Origin: Phoenix dactylifera
Lineage: Eukaryota; Streptophyta; Magnoliopsida; Arecales; Arecaceae
NCBI RefSeq assembly: GCF_009389715.1
Contig: NC_052409.1
Coordinates: 1,156,001-1,220,000 of the forward strand
Reading direction: 5' to 3'
Length of the DNA stretch: 64,000 bases
Position 1 is the first letter of the stretch. Every line of letters begins with the position of its first letter. A program made the translations under genes and the position numbers. Under the pieces are notes generated by a model that saw only the letters and a program-made list of their open reading frames with translations, ran no database searches and was not told the DNA's origin. Below are positions 12,833 through 26,000 of this stretch, one piece after another.

Positions 12833-13951
12833 CTGAAATGAGGTGGCTTTTCTCCTATTTTTCCTTTTAATTCCTAACAGCCCCTCCTATTTTTGTTGTC
12901 CATGTGATGATACTGATGGCTTCATAGTCTGTAGTATATCTATATAATGCCCAATTTGTAGTGTATGTGCATTGTTTTCTATTTGAAGGCTGCTCATAAA
13001 TGAAGGGTATATGCTTCTTCACCTGTCCAAGTTGACACATATACATTGTTTATATTAAGGTCTCTCTTTTTTTTTTTTTTTTTCAAGAGTCCACATCATA
13101 CAGGTGCTGCCAAGTTTTCCACTCGGATTTCGTTTTCTTGGTTTCACCAACTGATACGGTATTCCTTTGCTTGTGAAATATATGCTCAAGATGGATATCC
13201 CAAGTTTCTCAGCCAACTATTGCTTGATAAGAGATAGTTTGGAAGGTGATCCAAAACAAGTAGATGCCAAGAACTCAAGCAGAAAATATGTCATGTGTCC
13301 TGGGCGTGATTAAAAAATAGAAAAAGAAAAAAAAAGAAGAAGATCAGGTCCTGTTCCGTGGGTGGTGCTTACCACTGATGAAGACCAGCAACAGTCCAAT
13401 ATGCCTCTTGAAGAATAACATAAGCGAGCTATTTCCCTTAATCTGACAGCATTTGTGGAGGGGATCAAGAGGGGATACGTTTTTAAAATTGACAAGGTGA
13501 GTTAGAAGTGGAACTACAGGAATCTTGGCTCGGGTGACCCAAGCTGACATTCCTGGGAATAAGGATAAACTTGTCTTTGCAGTGCTTTTAAGATTTGGTG
13601 GCATGCTGGTATCATAATGGTGCATGCCATCGTGTACAGATCCGTCATTAGAATAGTATTTTTGCGTGCTTCGTCCCCGAGATGAAGATTGGGTGTTGGA
13701 GCCACAGTTTATCCTGTTCCTTGGCATGTGAATTTTGGGGATAGATGCGTCCAGTGGATTATAAAATAAAGTTATAGATGTGTCCGAAGATGCTTTATAG
13801 ATTCCCCAACTTGGTTTCGTGATATCAAGCACAAGCCTACGCGTAGCAGCGATGCAAAGCTGTCTCCATCTGGCCCATATGTGGTGAGGTTCCTTTGGTT
13901 TTACCTGCTCGTCTCTTCTCTGAAGGTAACTCGGCGAGCAATCATTAGGTA
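12833..13951. other. 3' flank of TRM gene and unassigned open frame
   Basis: The first few hundred bases are probably 3' UTR. A 226-codon open frame runs on the minus strand (13344-14024), but it starts inside a tandem repeat, has no motif I know and has no splice or start context that supports a gene. I treat it as unassigned. A remnant of a retroelement is possible. Confidence 0.35.
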
Positions 13952-14354
13952 CACCGCTCGGATGGTCCGACTCACTCGTCAAAATGGGACACACCAACAG
14001 GGAGAGGGATAGGGTCCGACTCACTCATCAAAATGGGAGACACCAAGGGGGCAAGGGATGGGTCCGGAATCCGGATGGGATAGGCTTGTCCAGCTATATA
14101 ATCCGATAGACCTTTAGAAATCGTGGCTTTGACAGTACATCGCATTTAGTGTTCACCACTCGGATGGTCCGACTCACTCGTCCAAATGGGAGACACAAAC
14201 TCACTCGTCAAAATGGGCGAGGGCCGGGGTCCGACTCACTCATCAAAATGAGAGACACCAAGGGGGAGAGGGATGGGATAGGCTCGTTCTGGCATCTAAT
14301 CCGATGGACCTTTAGAATCGTGGCTTTTGACAGTACATCGCATTTATTGTTCGG
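13952..14354. repeat. Tandem duplication, 202-bp period, two copies
   Basis: Copy 1 (13952-14153) and copy 2 (14154 to about 14354) share the order: CTCGGATGGTCCGACTCACT, one or two further GTCCGACTCACTCATCAAAA sub-repeats, GACACCAAGGGGG, GATGGGATAGGCT, GACCTTTAGAA and GACAGTACATCGCATTTA. The short GACTCACTC(A/G)TC subunit occurs about five times, so the array is nested. Confidence 0.8.
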
Positions 14355-16334
14355 CAATGCTGTGTCATGTTCATAGCGTGCATCTGGTCCTGCACCTCCG
14401 TTCCCTCGGTTTGTGTTCCACCATTTATGCAGCTGACTTCCACGTTGACAGCCAACCGTTGTCCATCCTTGCTCGTTCACCTGTGGAGCTAATATTGCCA
14501 GATTATACATGGTTTGGAGCACGTCTTTTGATCAAAATGGATCATTGTGATTTGCGGACCCGCCGCTGACACCATGGATCTCTCTCTATTTGCATGCTGT
14601 AGCTCCCCATACCGATTTAGTTTAATTGGAATCAGTAAAACCCTTGTATCATAACCATGCATTTGGCATTTTAGTTAGGAATAGTTTCATAGGGGAGTTC
14701 ATACCTAGAATACATAAGCTAAACGCAGTTTCAGAAGTAGTCAATAAATTATCGTCAACCTGCAGAGTTCTCTTCAATCATCTATTTCAATATCACCAAG
14801 CTACTCAGATAAAAATTCTTATGGCACTTCAAAAGTGAAAGCTAAGCTTCGATCAGAACCTACCTCCCTACCTACCACATGACACTTTGGAGCCTCATTC
14901 TCAAACTCCAATGAAGACCAACAATCCACCGAAGATGTTTTCAAAATAACTGAAAATAGACCCGCAATGTGGAATGATACACGAAACCAGCCAAATATGA
15001 ACATATATTAAAAAAAAAGATAACTTGCCTCCCTATGGAAGACTTAACTAAAAACGTAAAGACGTATGAAGCCAGTCAGAACAGAGAAGGATGAGAAAAC
15101 AACCATCACCTCCACAAATAAGAAGTTATTTTGTCATATATTTGAGGAATAGATGATAGATGCCATGAGTAATTGATAAGATTGTGCTTACTTGATATTC
15201 AGTCATAATTACTCTGGGTGGGACCCTACAAAAGAGAAAAGGAATATTACCAAGAAATATTTCACTAAGTTCAGCATGTGTACCATACATACACCTGGCT
15301 TTTTCCTGTGACTAACTATGAAAGGACTTGGCAAACACCAAATACGCAAGGCGCAATACCACAGAGATCTACCCTCCACCAGAACATCCACAGGCTGGTA
15401 GCATAAAACTTACTGGAGAACATAGAAACCAGGTCTATGATTTATCCGCACGAAAAGCATGCTGTTAACTGCAACGAAATCTCTAATTCTGTTCAAGTGG
15501 TATCTCTTAGGAGACAAGGGAGATTTTCAAAGGGGTCCCTGCAACAACCCCAGCATCCATGGTCCCAGAGACAGGCCAGCCACATTTCCCTGCCCCACAG
15601 AAATTATTCTGGAGGCCTATGTCAAATGCAGAACTCTCGACAGCCCCATCGATGTTCAGAAAACATATCATGTGATACCAACCAACCGAAAGGTCCCAAC
15701 CACACCCCGGACATTAATATATGAGCATTTAACAGCACGACAAAATACAGCATGATACTTACAGCCCCGCGGAAGACAACAGCCCCAGATACCACCCCCA
15801 GCTATACAGAGAATGGTTTTATTACAAGGGATCAAACGGTTGTACCTACAAAAGATGCCTGCAAACACTGATGGGTTTGTATTCAACGCTTACAAGATGG
15901 AGCATCGCCTTCCACTGTCACTGTTGCAATTTGCAGATACTGATGTCTTTTCGATCTATGCCACTGTATCAGAACTTGCTCTGGTTCAAGCCATACTGCA
16001 AAAAGAAAGGGTGCATCAGATGAACTAAATAAAGAAATATAGCTTCACCATGTGAATTTGTTACGTGCGAAAAGGAATAAATGTTGCAATAACGGCCATG
16101 TGGCAACACCATTAAAGAATATGACGAGAACAGGGTCCTTTGGGCATCTCACAAAAACCGTTTGCACTTCCATTTTTCATTAAATCGCCAACAGATTGGA
16201 ACACTAGCCGTGATTACAATGTTCGCGGGCCCTAATCAGACTCCACAAGACACAATTCAATGGCTTTCCCCTTTTCCAACGGCATAGAAGCTTATAATTA
16301 TGGCACTATTTGAAATGCAAGAAACTACCGAACA
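14355..16334. other. No gene seen
   Basis: Moderate-AT sequence without a coherent exon series. Short open frames of 60-100 codons occur on both strands (for example 15437-15755) but none shows a known domain, and they overlap one another. Confidence 0.5.
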
Positions 16335-16560
16335 AGATTCGCCGTACCGGTACCAAACCTCGTACCGGTGCCGCACTAGTAGCTGCAAACATGGCTACTT
16401 CAGCTCTTTTCACCTTAGATGGCCCGACACACAGCTCTATGCTTAACATACCGAGTATCAGTACGATACAGTATGCGGTATGCCAGGCGTACCGACACTG
16501 GCGTACCGATACCGTACCGGTACCAACCAGTATAGCATACCATGCTACCAAACAGGTTAG
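16335..16560. repeat. GGTACC/GTACCG palindrome-rich repeat
   Basis: Dense imperfect repeats of TACCGGTACC, GTACCGATACCG, GTACCGACAC and CAGTACGATACAG. Most are self-complementary or nearly so, so the segment can fold extensively. It could be a degenerate MITE-type element; no terminal duplication was resolved. Confidence 0.55.
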
Positions 16561-16734
16561 ATTGGAGTTGAAGCTCAATTATGCTAAAAGGTTTAACCTA
16601 GGATCTGTGCTAAAGCCACATGCTTGTGCAAGTGAAGAACATGGCAAATACATACAGCTTCCCAAAACGATGAGTGGACCCCATAGTTTATTGGGTGGGA
16701 CCAATAGAATAAGGGCAACTGTGGAGGTACATGA

Positions 16735-19140
16735 TGTGAGACCCAACCTCATTGGGCTGGCCTGTTGGCTCGGCCCAGCTTTTGAACGCGGTCCGAAGGC
16801 CCATCTAAACAAGAACCAGGGCAGAGCCCCGGTGGAGCACGGCGAAGGAGGATGAGTCCTCCTCCTTGGACTCTATCAGAGACTAGGGTTTCCTAGTCTT
16901 CGATCTATTGAAGCTCCTCCCCATCCCTTCGGATTGGAGCTTTTCGCCGGAGATTTCGTCATTTTTTTTCCTCCGAACACCAATTGTCGTTCACGCCGCC
17001 GCCGCCATGCGCCACCGGAAAGCCAGATAAGAACCCGAAAATCTTTGGATAACTCTTGTTTACCCTCCTCCGTGACCCTTGGAAGCCTGATTTCGGTTGG
17101 TGATCGCCGGAATTTGGCCAAGAAGGGCAAAGTCTCTGTTTCCCTTGTTTTCGAAAAACAAGTTTTTTTTTCTTCCGATTTCGGCTAGTTCCGGCGCTGG
17201 TTCTTGCCTTCGAGGTCTTTTCCTCCAATCCCCCCGCAGTGGCAGGAGACCATGATCGGAGCTCCGGCCATTACGATGCTCGCGGTTAAAGAAGTCGGAA
17301 CCCCTATTTTGGTGGATTTGGTATTGTCGGCCGCTAGTCGCCGCCAGCCACTTGCTGGCCAGCCGTGAGTCCCTTTGACTTGAGGCACCACCACAGCCAC
17401 CCTCTCCCTCTCCCTTCTTCCCTTGGCTAGAGAGAGAGAGAGAGAGACCTTATTCTCTCTTCCTCTCTCCTTTCTCTCTTTTTCCCACCTTCTCTCTCTT
17501 ATTCTTCCTCTTATTTCTCTCTACAAACTTTCTCTCTTGATTCATGGCCAGACATGTTAATTGATTTAGGTTGACCGTGCCATTGACAAATAAACCAAAA
17601 CCCCTAATTGAACTCGGACTGAGATTCTCTCTTATTGGACTCTCTCTACGGGACTTTCTCTCCCTACGAGATTTCCTACGGAATTTTCTTTCTGTATGGA
17701 ACTTTCTCTCTCTAGACAGGCTTAAGGATTTTAGTGCTTTACTCTCCTTGTTGCTCGGCTTCAAGTTGACCTAGTTTGGAGACCCTGAACTGCTCCAGTA
17801 CTCGAGCTATAGACCGACCCATCATTTCAGCCCCAGCTAGATCTTTTAAAATTTAACCACTTTTGATCTTCACCAGTTAAATTCTCCTAGTCCAGACCGA
17901 ACTGGAGAGTCAGGCACTATTACCTGACCGACCAGGTTGACTGTGCCATTAACAAACAAACCGACCCCTGACTGAACTCGGACTAAGATTCTCTCCCTTG
18001 CTGGACCTCTCTCTATGGGACTCTCCCTATAGGACTTTCTTCCTCTACGGAACTTTCTCTCTCTAGACATGCTTAGGAATTTTAGTGCTTTGTTCTCCTT
18101 ATTGCTCGGATCCAAGTTGACCTAGTTTGGAGACATTGAATCTCCCTGGTACCCGGGCGGTAGACCGGCCCATTACATCAGCCCCAGCTAGATCTTTTAA
18201 AATTTGACCACTTTTGATCTTCACCTGACCGGTTAAATTCTCCTTGCCCGGACCGACCTGGGCAATCGGGTACTGTCATCTGACTGATCTAATTTAAGGT
18301 CATTCTCCAGTAGTGTTTAATTTTGACTCCGCTTGACTCCTGAAATGATGATGAATTTAATGATGTTTTAATTATATTAAAATAGGTACTTCTGACCCAT
18401 CTAACTAAAGTGGAACTTTAAAGTGATAAGAGATAAGTAACCTAATGCTTCAAAGTATATTTTCTAAAATTTTAGTAAAATAATAATTAGTTGATTAAAT
18501 CATAATTATGATATATGTTCTATACTTAGTTAAACGGATCAGGCATGTTAATGTTATGATTATTTTAAAATATGTTATGTGCTATGTTATGAAATCTGAA
18601 AAATGTGACTGAGCAAATTATGAAAAATCTGTTTTATAAGTATGCATTCTCAGCACAACTATGATATGATATGGCCCCACCAATAAGAATTATTCATTGG
18701 CCCTATCGACTTGTAATTTGTGAGAAACTAATTTCAACACCACACCATCGATAATTAGAATAGTGGTATTTGGATACCGTGCCACCCGTGGTTGATAATA
18801 GTGGTTTTTGGCACTTTGTGTATTCTAATCATGCCACTGGGTTATATGGCCAAAGCTTGATATCGAGTTTCCGGCATTTCTTTATGAAAACAATAGTATA
18901 TTAAAAAAAATGCATTATTCGAGAAATGATTTATTTTTCAGTCAATATTTTGTGCTTTTAACTAATTATTTGGCATGTTTTGACCCCACTTCGAGGTATT
19001 ATGTTGGTTACTGGGCTAGTGTAGCTCATTATTATGTTTGCTCTGCTTTTCAGATTTGGATATATGATTGCTCGAGACTTGGAGAGTGCGCTAGTTCTTT
19101 TGAAGATACTTTCAGTTATTGAAGTTTTAGTCAGACTAGC
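16735..19140 (+). mobile_element. Ty3/gypsy-type LTR (solo or truncated), plus orientation
   Basis: Starts TGTGAGACCCAACC, the counterpart of the TGTGAAGACCCGAACTG start of the LTR at 60.6-62.7 kb. Further parallels in the same order are a CCGCC/GCCGG-rich leader (16.98-17.35 kb), ATCATGCCACTGGGTTATATGG near 18830 (counterpart CCATGCCACTGGGTGATG), and TACTGGGCTAGTGTAGCTCATT near 19009 (counterpart TACTGAGCTGTTAGCTCATT). No pol coding sequence adjoins it and the right end is not clear (no GTGACA terminus found), so it is a diverged solo LTR or a truncated copy. It contains the 366-bp tandem duplication listed separately. Confidence 0.6.
17571..18290. repeat. Tandem duplication (about 366 and 354 bp) inside LTR-like DNA
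   Basis: Unit 1 (17571-17936) and unit 2 (17937 to about 18290) both run from TTGAC(C/T)GTGCCATTRAC through GACTTTCT, CTCTCTCTAGACA, TTTTAGTGCTTT, AAGTTGACCTAGTTTGGAGA, GCCCCAGCTAGATCTTTTAA and TTTGATCTTCACC to a final (G/C)ACCG stretch. They differ by many substitutions and small indels, so the duplication is old. Confidence 0.85.
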
Positions 19141-20026
19141 TAGAATAAATTATTTGATTCATATTAATAGTTAGGAAATGTTGACTTATATCACTATGGA
19201 ACTATTGTAAGAATCATTTGGATAAGTTCTTGATGGAAAAAAAAAGAAATTATTATTGCTTTGATATGATTTACAGCCATGCAGGCTTGTATGGTCCATA
19301 CATGCATGCAGCGTTTGTTACGCACTGGGTTCAGACATGACACATGACACGTGCAAGAGTTTTCACTTAAATACTCAAGTCGGTTCAACATGCCTGTTAA
19401 TGGAATGATCAAACAAAAGATGGCTGAAAGGCAGAAAAATAAGAGTGTAAAAACCTTTCATACAGTAACCAAATTACTTGGTTATAGTTGGTGATCCTTC
19501 ATTTTGACAAGGGCAGTCTAGTCACACCCATCTGAGGTTTGAAAAGGGCTTTGACCATAACAAAGACATGCTCCAGATTTCTGCAGGTTAAATTCTCACC
19601 TCAATTTGTTTGTAGCTTAAAGTAAATTTTTACCAAGAACAAAAATCAGTGTCTGCCAACTGTCAATAGCACTTTTGCTATGCTGAGTCATAACCTTCCT
19701 GACCAACAATCGTTAGAAATTTTAAGAATTAAAAGAAAAAAAAATTCCTGCAAAGTCCTCCTAAATGTGAAGTCTTAAACCAACTGCCACTAGCAATTTT
19801 GAGCTTTACGTGTAACTTAAGAACTAATAGATTACTACTTAACAGCCATGTCAAATCAAAACAGAAACAATGAGAGCGGTAAATAGGATTAAATGCACCA
19901 GTCACATTGCTTACGCAATAGGCAACTTATCAATGTAAATCTGTGACAGGCTATCTGCCATCTTATTTAACAGGAAATTAGACTCATATAAACTGCCTGG
20001 TATACAGGAACTTGACTTCACAAAGT
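19141..20026. other. 3' flank of tetraspanin gene; no other gene seen
   Basis: AT-rich sequence between the LTR-like element and the stop codon of the minus-strand tetraspanin. The part next to 20026 is expected to hold its 3' UTR. Confidence 0.5.
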
Positions 20027-23000
20027 CTATTTTTTTACAATTATAGAAGCAGCATGAGATCTCAATGGAGTATCTGAAGGCAGCACTGCTTTAATTTCCA
20101 TAGAACCCTGTTTATGATCCATATACAAGTCAGATCTTAGAGTGACAGATTCATGCTCTAATTTTGTACTATCTCCTAAAATGAGATGTCTAGTCCAACT
20201 TTTTTTCCAAGGCTGAGGACCGCTCAATTTGAACTCAAAAGGTTTTTTTTTTTGGTGGGTTGGGGGGGGGGGGGGGGTGCGCGGTGTAGTCTAAGTCAAC
20301 CGATCAGTGAAGTACAGAGACTTGAACAAACATGACATAGAACAGCAGCGCATAGGAAGATTGAAAGCAAGAGCAAATCATTTAAAGTATACAGAATGGT
20401 AAGGAAACTAATCCCATCAACCAACGATTGGCAAATGGAACCTACTCTGTCATTGATCCTAGCAGATCAGACCTTACAAAATAGGAACTGCCAACAAATT
20501 ATCTATCAGTATGCTATCCAAGTCATTTTTTATTTCCTTCTTTTTCATTCATCTCAGATCATTCCTCACCAGGGCTGTATCTGGCAGTGCCGCATATGTG
20601 CCAACCATTTCAGTGGTCCTTTGTCACTTGTGCTCTATTGGTGCTGCTTCCAATGCTTCTCTAATCTACTGAAATTGAACACTTACTAGTCTCTCACAGA
20701 TCCACCTCAACATCCTCAACCCTTTACTGTTTGCAGACCCTTTTAACCATCCAACATAATTAGGAGAATGCTAGACAAACAAGGAAAAATCTTTAATCTA
20801 AAACAATGAAGTACCTTCTGTCTCATTTGTGAACTCCAGAAGTCTGAGTGAAACCCTTTGCTGTCAACAGAGGTTGTAGGATAAGACGGGCCACCTTGTG
20901 CATTTAAAAGTGGCCTCGTTGAAACTATGAGATCTTCATCACTATCGTAGTCTACTCTTCTAGCAGGAACCGTGGCTCTTAAAATCACTGCCAAAAGAAG
21001 GGAGAGTGCCTGCACATAGAACAGAAAGGACATGTAACAAAATGTAAAACTTGCTGACAATATTTTTGGCATTTTTACTCAATTGCTCCCTTTCTGCAGC
21101 AAGTTCTTAAGCACTAATACATTAACATAGACATTTAAGAGCATGAAAAAGTGGATACAAGCTCAGATGGTGCAACTAAATGCATGTTAATTAAATTACA
21201 AATAAAATTTGAAAGTCTTGTCTTTTACACATGCATGTATCCCTAAATTACAAATAAAATTTGAAAGCCTTGTCTTTTGTGCATGCATGTCTCCCTGTCT
21301 GCATGCTTGCATGGTAGCACACACTATTTTTGTGTGTATCGTCTACCTACGTTTGCATGGATGTGCACGTGCATGCATTCATGCATGCATATTCTGAGCA
21401 TGCATTACATGTGCATGTATGTATGTCTCAACCAAAAGTCAAAACTAGATTACTTCCCCAATCCCCCCATTAAAACCATTAGAACTAAACTGATATCAAA
21501 GCAGAAATTATGGAACCTAGTGGATCTGAGATGAGTTAGCCAAAATTTTGATTGATGACAACAACAACCTCCATAAAATAGTGAACCGGAAAAATTATCT
21601 AACAAATTGGTTGTAAAAAACTTTCAGGCATTGCACTAACATCATATGAGCTGGCACTTGACACCAATTGTCCATCAAATGAGATGGAGTACCTATCAAC
21701 AGTTACAAACATTTTACAGATAAGAAAAAGCTGCATACCTGAATAACAATCACAGTTAGAGCAACCCACTTGCATATATCCATATTCTCTTCTATAAATG
21801 CACAAAGGCTTTTCAGTTCTCCAGTAGAGTCATATGGAAGATCCTGCAAAATTAATAAGGCAGCAGAATTCAATTAGCAACACATGGACGCTATAATTCT
21901 TTGTCAAATTAAAACTTGTTGTTGTCAAATGTTAAAAGATCAGATATGTACCTCTTCCCAGTGTTTGTCAAACATCAGAACACCCACCAAAGCTGCTTCT
22001 AGTAAAATGAGTATAGTAATCAATACTGCAAACTGTGATCCAAGTCAAGGTAAACTAAGATGAAAGTTGAGTTCCAAGTAACAGTGACTTTTAGCAAACA
22101 CTAACCAAAGACCATTGTATCCAATGAAGGTAATTTCATAACAGCTTTTTTTTTCAACAGGAAAACCATGACTGACACATCAAAAAGCAAGACGAAATGC
22201 TGACAGCGACTTTCACAAAACCAAAATAAAAGAAAACATAGAACTTTCTGGTTGTTTATTATAACCATACACAAGCCGAGCCATAACGCCCGGCAAGATT
22301 TGCCCCAACCAGCATAGCAGGTGTGACACATTATATTGAGGAAGTTGTACTCTGTCCACAGAATTCTCAACTGGACATTGAAAAACCTGTTTGGCAGTGC
22401 AACATGTTTTACATATGCTAGTTACAAGTGACAAGAAGCTGGTCACGTTGTTGTTTCTGATAAGGACAACACAGAGTAGCTGATAGAAGGTGGCACAGTG
22501 TAACATAGAGCATGTACCATGCTAAACCAAGATGAGAATTAAGTCAAAATGAATGAGTTGATGAATACAATTTAATTTGTTATGTTACATTATATAAATG
22601 AGATTTATATTGGCAGGTTTAACGTGTTTGAACCCATGTGAATCAGGTAACTTGATGCAATCTAATACGGGACCAGCATAGCAAGCCTTCCCGCAAGGTG
22701 AAGACAAAAGAATGTAATCAATTTTGTGTCAACATTTGGATGAGAATGAATTGTTTGCATGGCCGTACAGCAGGTCATACAAAGGTTCTGTCAGGGGGAA
22801 AAGAAAAACAGCAATCTGTTGATAATTGCTTTCAATTTGAAGAGACTAGATGCATAATATGTGGTGAAATAGCAGATAATATTAGCAAGTGAAGATACGA
22901 AAGCAATTAAATAAGGTTATATTTGAAGATGAACCACAAGTTGTGTGCTCGAAAGAATATGGAAAGTGAAGCTGTGTGACTACAAAAAAAACTGATCAGT

Positions 23001-26000
23001 TCATGAAGAATTAGTACTATGGGTGCAGATTTTTTTTCCAATGAATTGCATAGGTGGTGAGATTTTGTGCACACTGATACTATGTGGTGGGAGAACATAC
23101 GATGTATATTTTCCAGAATGACATATCAGAACTTACCCCAATGATGAGAAAAGCATGTTCACAATTTAACGTGGCCAATGACATTAATGAATGCCCAGTG
23201 GTCAATCATCAAGACAGTCATTTCCCCATGGGGAGTGCATACAATTGTTGCAAGCATATTGTGCACCACCATCCATTAAAAGGTTACATAAAGAACAAAC
23301 CAACCCAAATTTCACCTTTGTTTCCTTCTTCATTTATCAATTACCTTCCCTAGATCTTGCAAAGCTATATACGTGATTGCTCACAGAAACCTCCTCATTT
23401 GGGTGATGAAGCACTTAGGACCAGCACCCCTCTGACTTTCAAAATCCATGCTGCAACCACATTGTGATGATCAGATGCCAACGAAACAAGTCCAATAATT
23501 AGAACTCTATCTCAAGTTATTCCATGTCTAAACAAAACCTTGTTCCATCTCTCTTCCTATATCGAACCTATGTGAAAATTTCCGTTCTTTCTAGAAATGC
23601 CTCTCTGGCCACATGAAAGAAGAGCAACCACTCAAGCATCCTACTTGTTCTCCTACAGCACCTTCTTCAATACCTTGGTCTTCACAATATCTTCCAGCAG
23701 CCTCCAATACCAAGATCTTTCCTAGCTTTAAGATACCTTGACCAGACAGAAGCCCCAGCCAAATCAAATTTCTCTACTCTTGTTCGTAAGAGACCACTTC
23801 ATATACCCTTAATTTAGCAAAAACCAAAGTTAGAGGCTAAAATTTGACATGCAAACAGGAATGCTACTAAAATAAAGCAACTCCCCCACTTCATATGACA
23901 GCATTAAGCTTCTATCCTGATAGCCACCTGTCCTTTTTATCCTTTTGGGTGGCTCGAACCAAAGAGATTTTACATCCCATTAAATCTACAGCTATTTGAG
24001 GCCTACAAATGTCCATCCATGTAGCAATATCATAATTTTGTAATGACTAATGTTCAAGCCTATCACTCTTCATAAAAATTTCAAGCAAACCTGAGGGGCT
24101 GATCTATCCCATCTTTGCTTATAAAAATTGGAATCACGGCATAGAAGGGTATCATTTAAATGAACAATTAAGTCACCAGCTAAGTACACCCAGAACCTTC
24201 AAAGGACTCCACACTTTTACTCCTATATGCGCATTAGCTCATTGCTAAGATATCCATTATCTACAAAAACAAGAGTTAAGGTCTGATGATCATAATGTCA
24301 TTTCACCCATTTGGTCATTCACAACTGGAGACCATTTTTCCAAGAAAAAAACTATGTGAAATCTTGATTTACATGTCCAAAGACCTCGTTTATAAGATAA
24401 ATTCCCCTTCCTTTGCACCGTTTCTCAATGACTGATAACCATCAAAAAAAGTTGTTAGCAATCAATTAACCCTTAACAGAAGCCCATTGGTTCAATGAAG
24501 CAAGCGAAACAGTTTCACTAAAATCTACCACAAAGCCCATGAATGGTGCACTCTCCATACAGTAGGTTTACCTGTTATCAAATCTACCTGTTATGTCTCC
24601 ATACAGTAGGTTAACCTGTCATACAGTAAATTAAGACCATTCAAAGACCATTCAAAGAACATGATAGGTACAAGACCAGGGCTAAGTTCCATATTATCTT
24701 GCATTTGTTGCCTCTTTTGCCCCTAGAAAAGGTTTCTTTTTAATGCATTTATTAATTGGATCATGATAGATGCTTCAGTTTGCAGTCAATCAGATTTGAT
24801 CACCACTTAAATGCTTCCTTATATGAAGTTCTCAAGCTCCTTGCAGACCTCATTCTTATCCTCAAAACATCATTGTATTACAACCTCTATTTGCAACTTC
24901 TCCCATTGGGAAAAATTTGGTGTATCTATCAACTTCTTTATATTAAATTGGCCAAAGTTTCTGTCTGATTCCTGTTTCTCTTAAGCCATGGTATATATTC
25001 AATTTTTGGCAGATCAGTTTCAAATTTCCCCTCTCAAAGATTGTATCTCATCTCACACATCTCTTCCGACAATCTTAAAATTCTTCTCAAAGCTTTGGTC
25101 TAAAGTTCAATGGACAAATTAGCGTCGATTACTTTCAAACATGGAACATTTCCATCAATGGGACCTTAATTATCCGAACATTTGTAATTGAACTCTAAAT
25201 CACTTTAAAAGATCATAAATGAAGCCACTTAAGGAAATATTGGAGCTTTCTTAATTATATGACACATCTCTGCCACATTATCTAAACATGCTTGATCACT
25301 CATCACGTTTAATTCTACACTTTTTCCCCAATATCCCACTCAATCTAAAAATAGGTTTTTATTAATGACAAGTGAAAAATAAATCATTTGTGACCATCTA
25401 CGCGTCATTTCAGAAGTTTTTTTCATGCCACTTTGAGTTCTTCCTTTTTATTCAAATGCTTATCAAGTTTTGTTATTTCTTCTTCTTTGTTTCTTTCAGG
25501 AGCTCATAACAATTTCACGTAATTCTACCAGTATCTTTCAAATCCAACTTTGTGTGTTTTTCAAATAAGTCCTTGAATATCAATTATGTGACTATGCTCT
25601 TAACTTTATAATAAAATGGAATAAAAAGGATTAAACAGCACTTGTCTATGTAAAATATTTTAAATAAAGAAAGACATGAAAATTAGAAGACTAAAAATTC
25701 AATGTAAAAAATGTTAAAATCATTCATCTAGCATCTACCAATAGAAATGATCTGCAAGAAACCATTTATATGACAAGAACATGAAAAGACGAACAATCTT
25801 ACCGCCTAAGAGGAAAGGGTAAAAGCATCAGTCGCGAAGTATGCTGGCAACATAATCTAACGAAGATTATGGGAAGGGAAAGGCAATGAAAAGCATATGA
25901 TTCCATCTCAGTAAGTTCCTTCCAAATATATGGTCGAAACAATTACATAATCCAACTTCCAAAATATTCTTAAGTTTTAGCAGATTTTAAGTAGCACCTT

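Noticed and set aside
13344-14024. 226-codon open frame on the minus strand
   Set aside because: Begins in a tandem repeat and has no recognisable domain or supporting gene structure; it could be chance or a decayed element.
23400-24700. Decayed retrotransposon in the tetraspanin intron
   Set aside because: Texture suggests an old repeat, but no conserved reverse transcriptase, endonuclease or integrase motif could be read.
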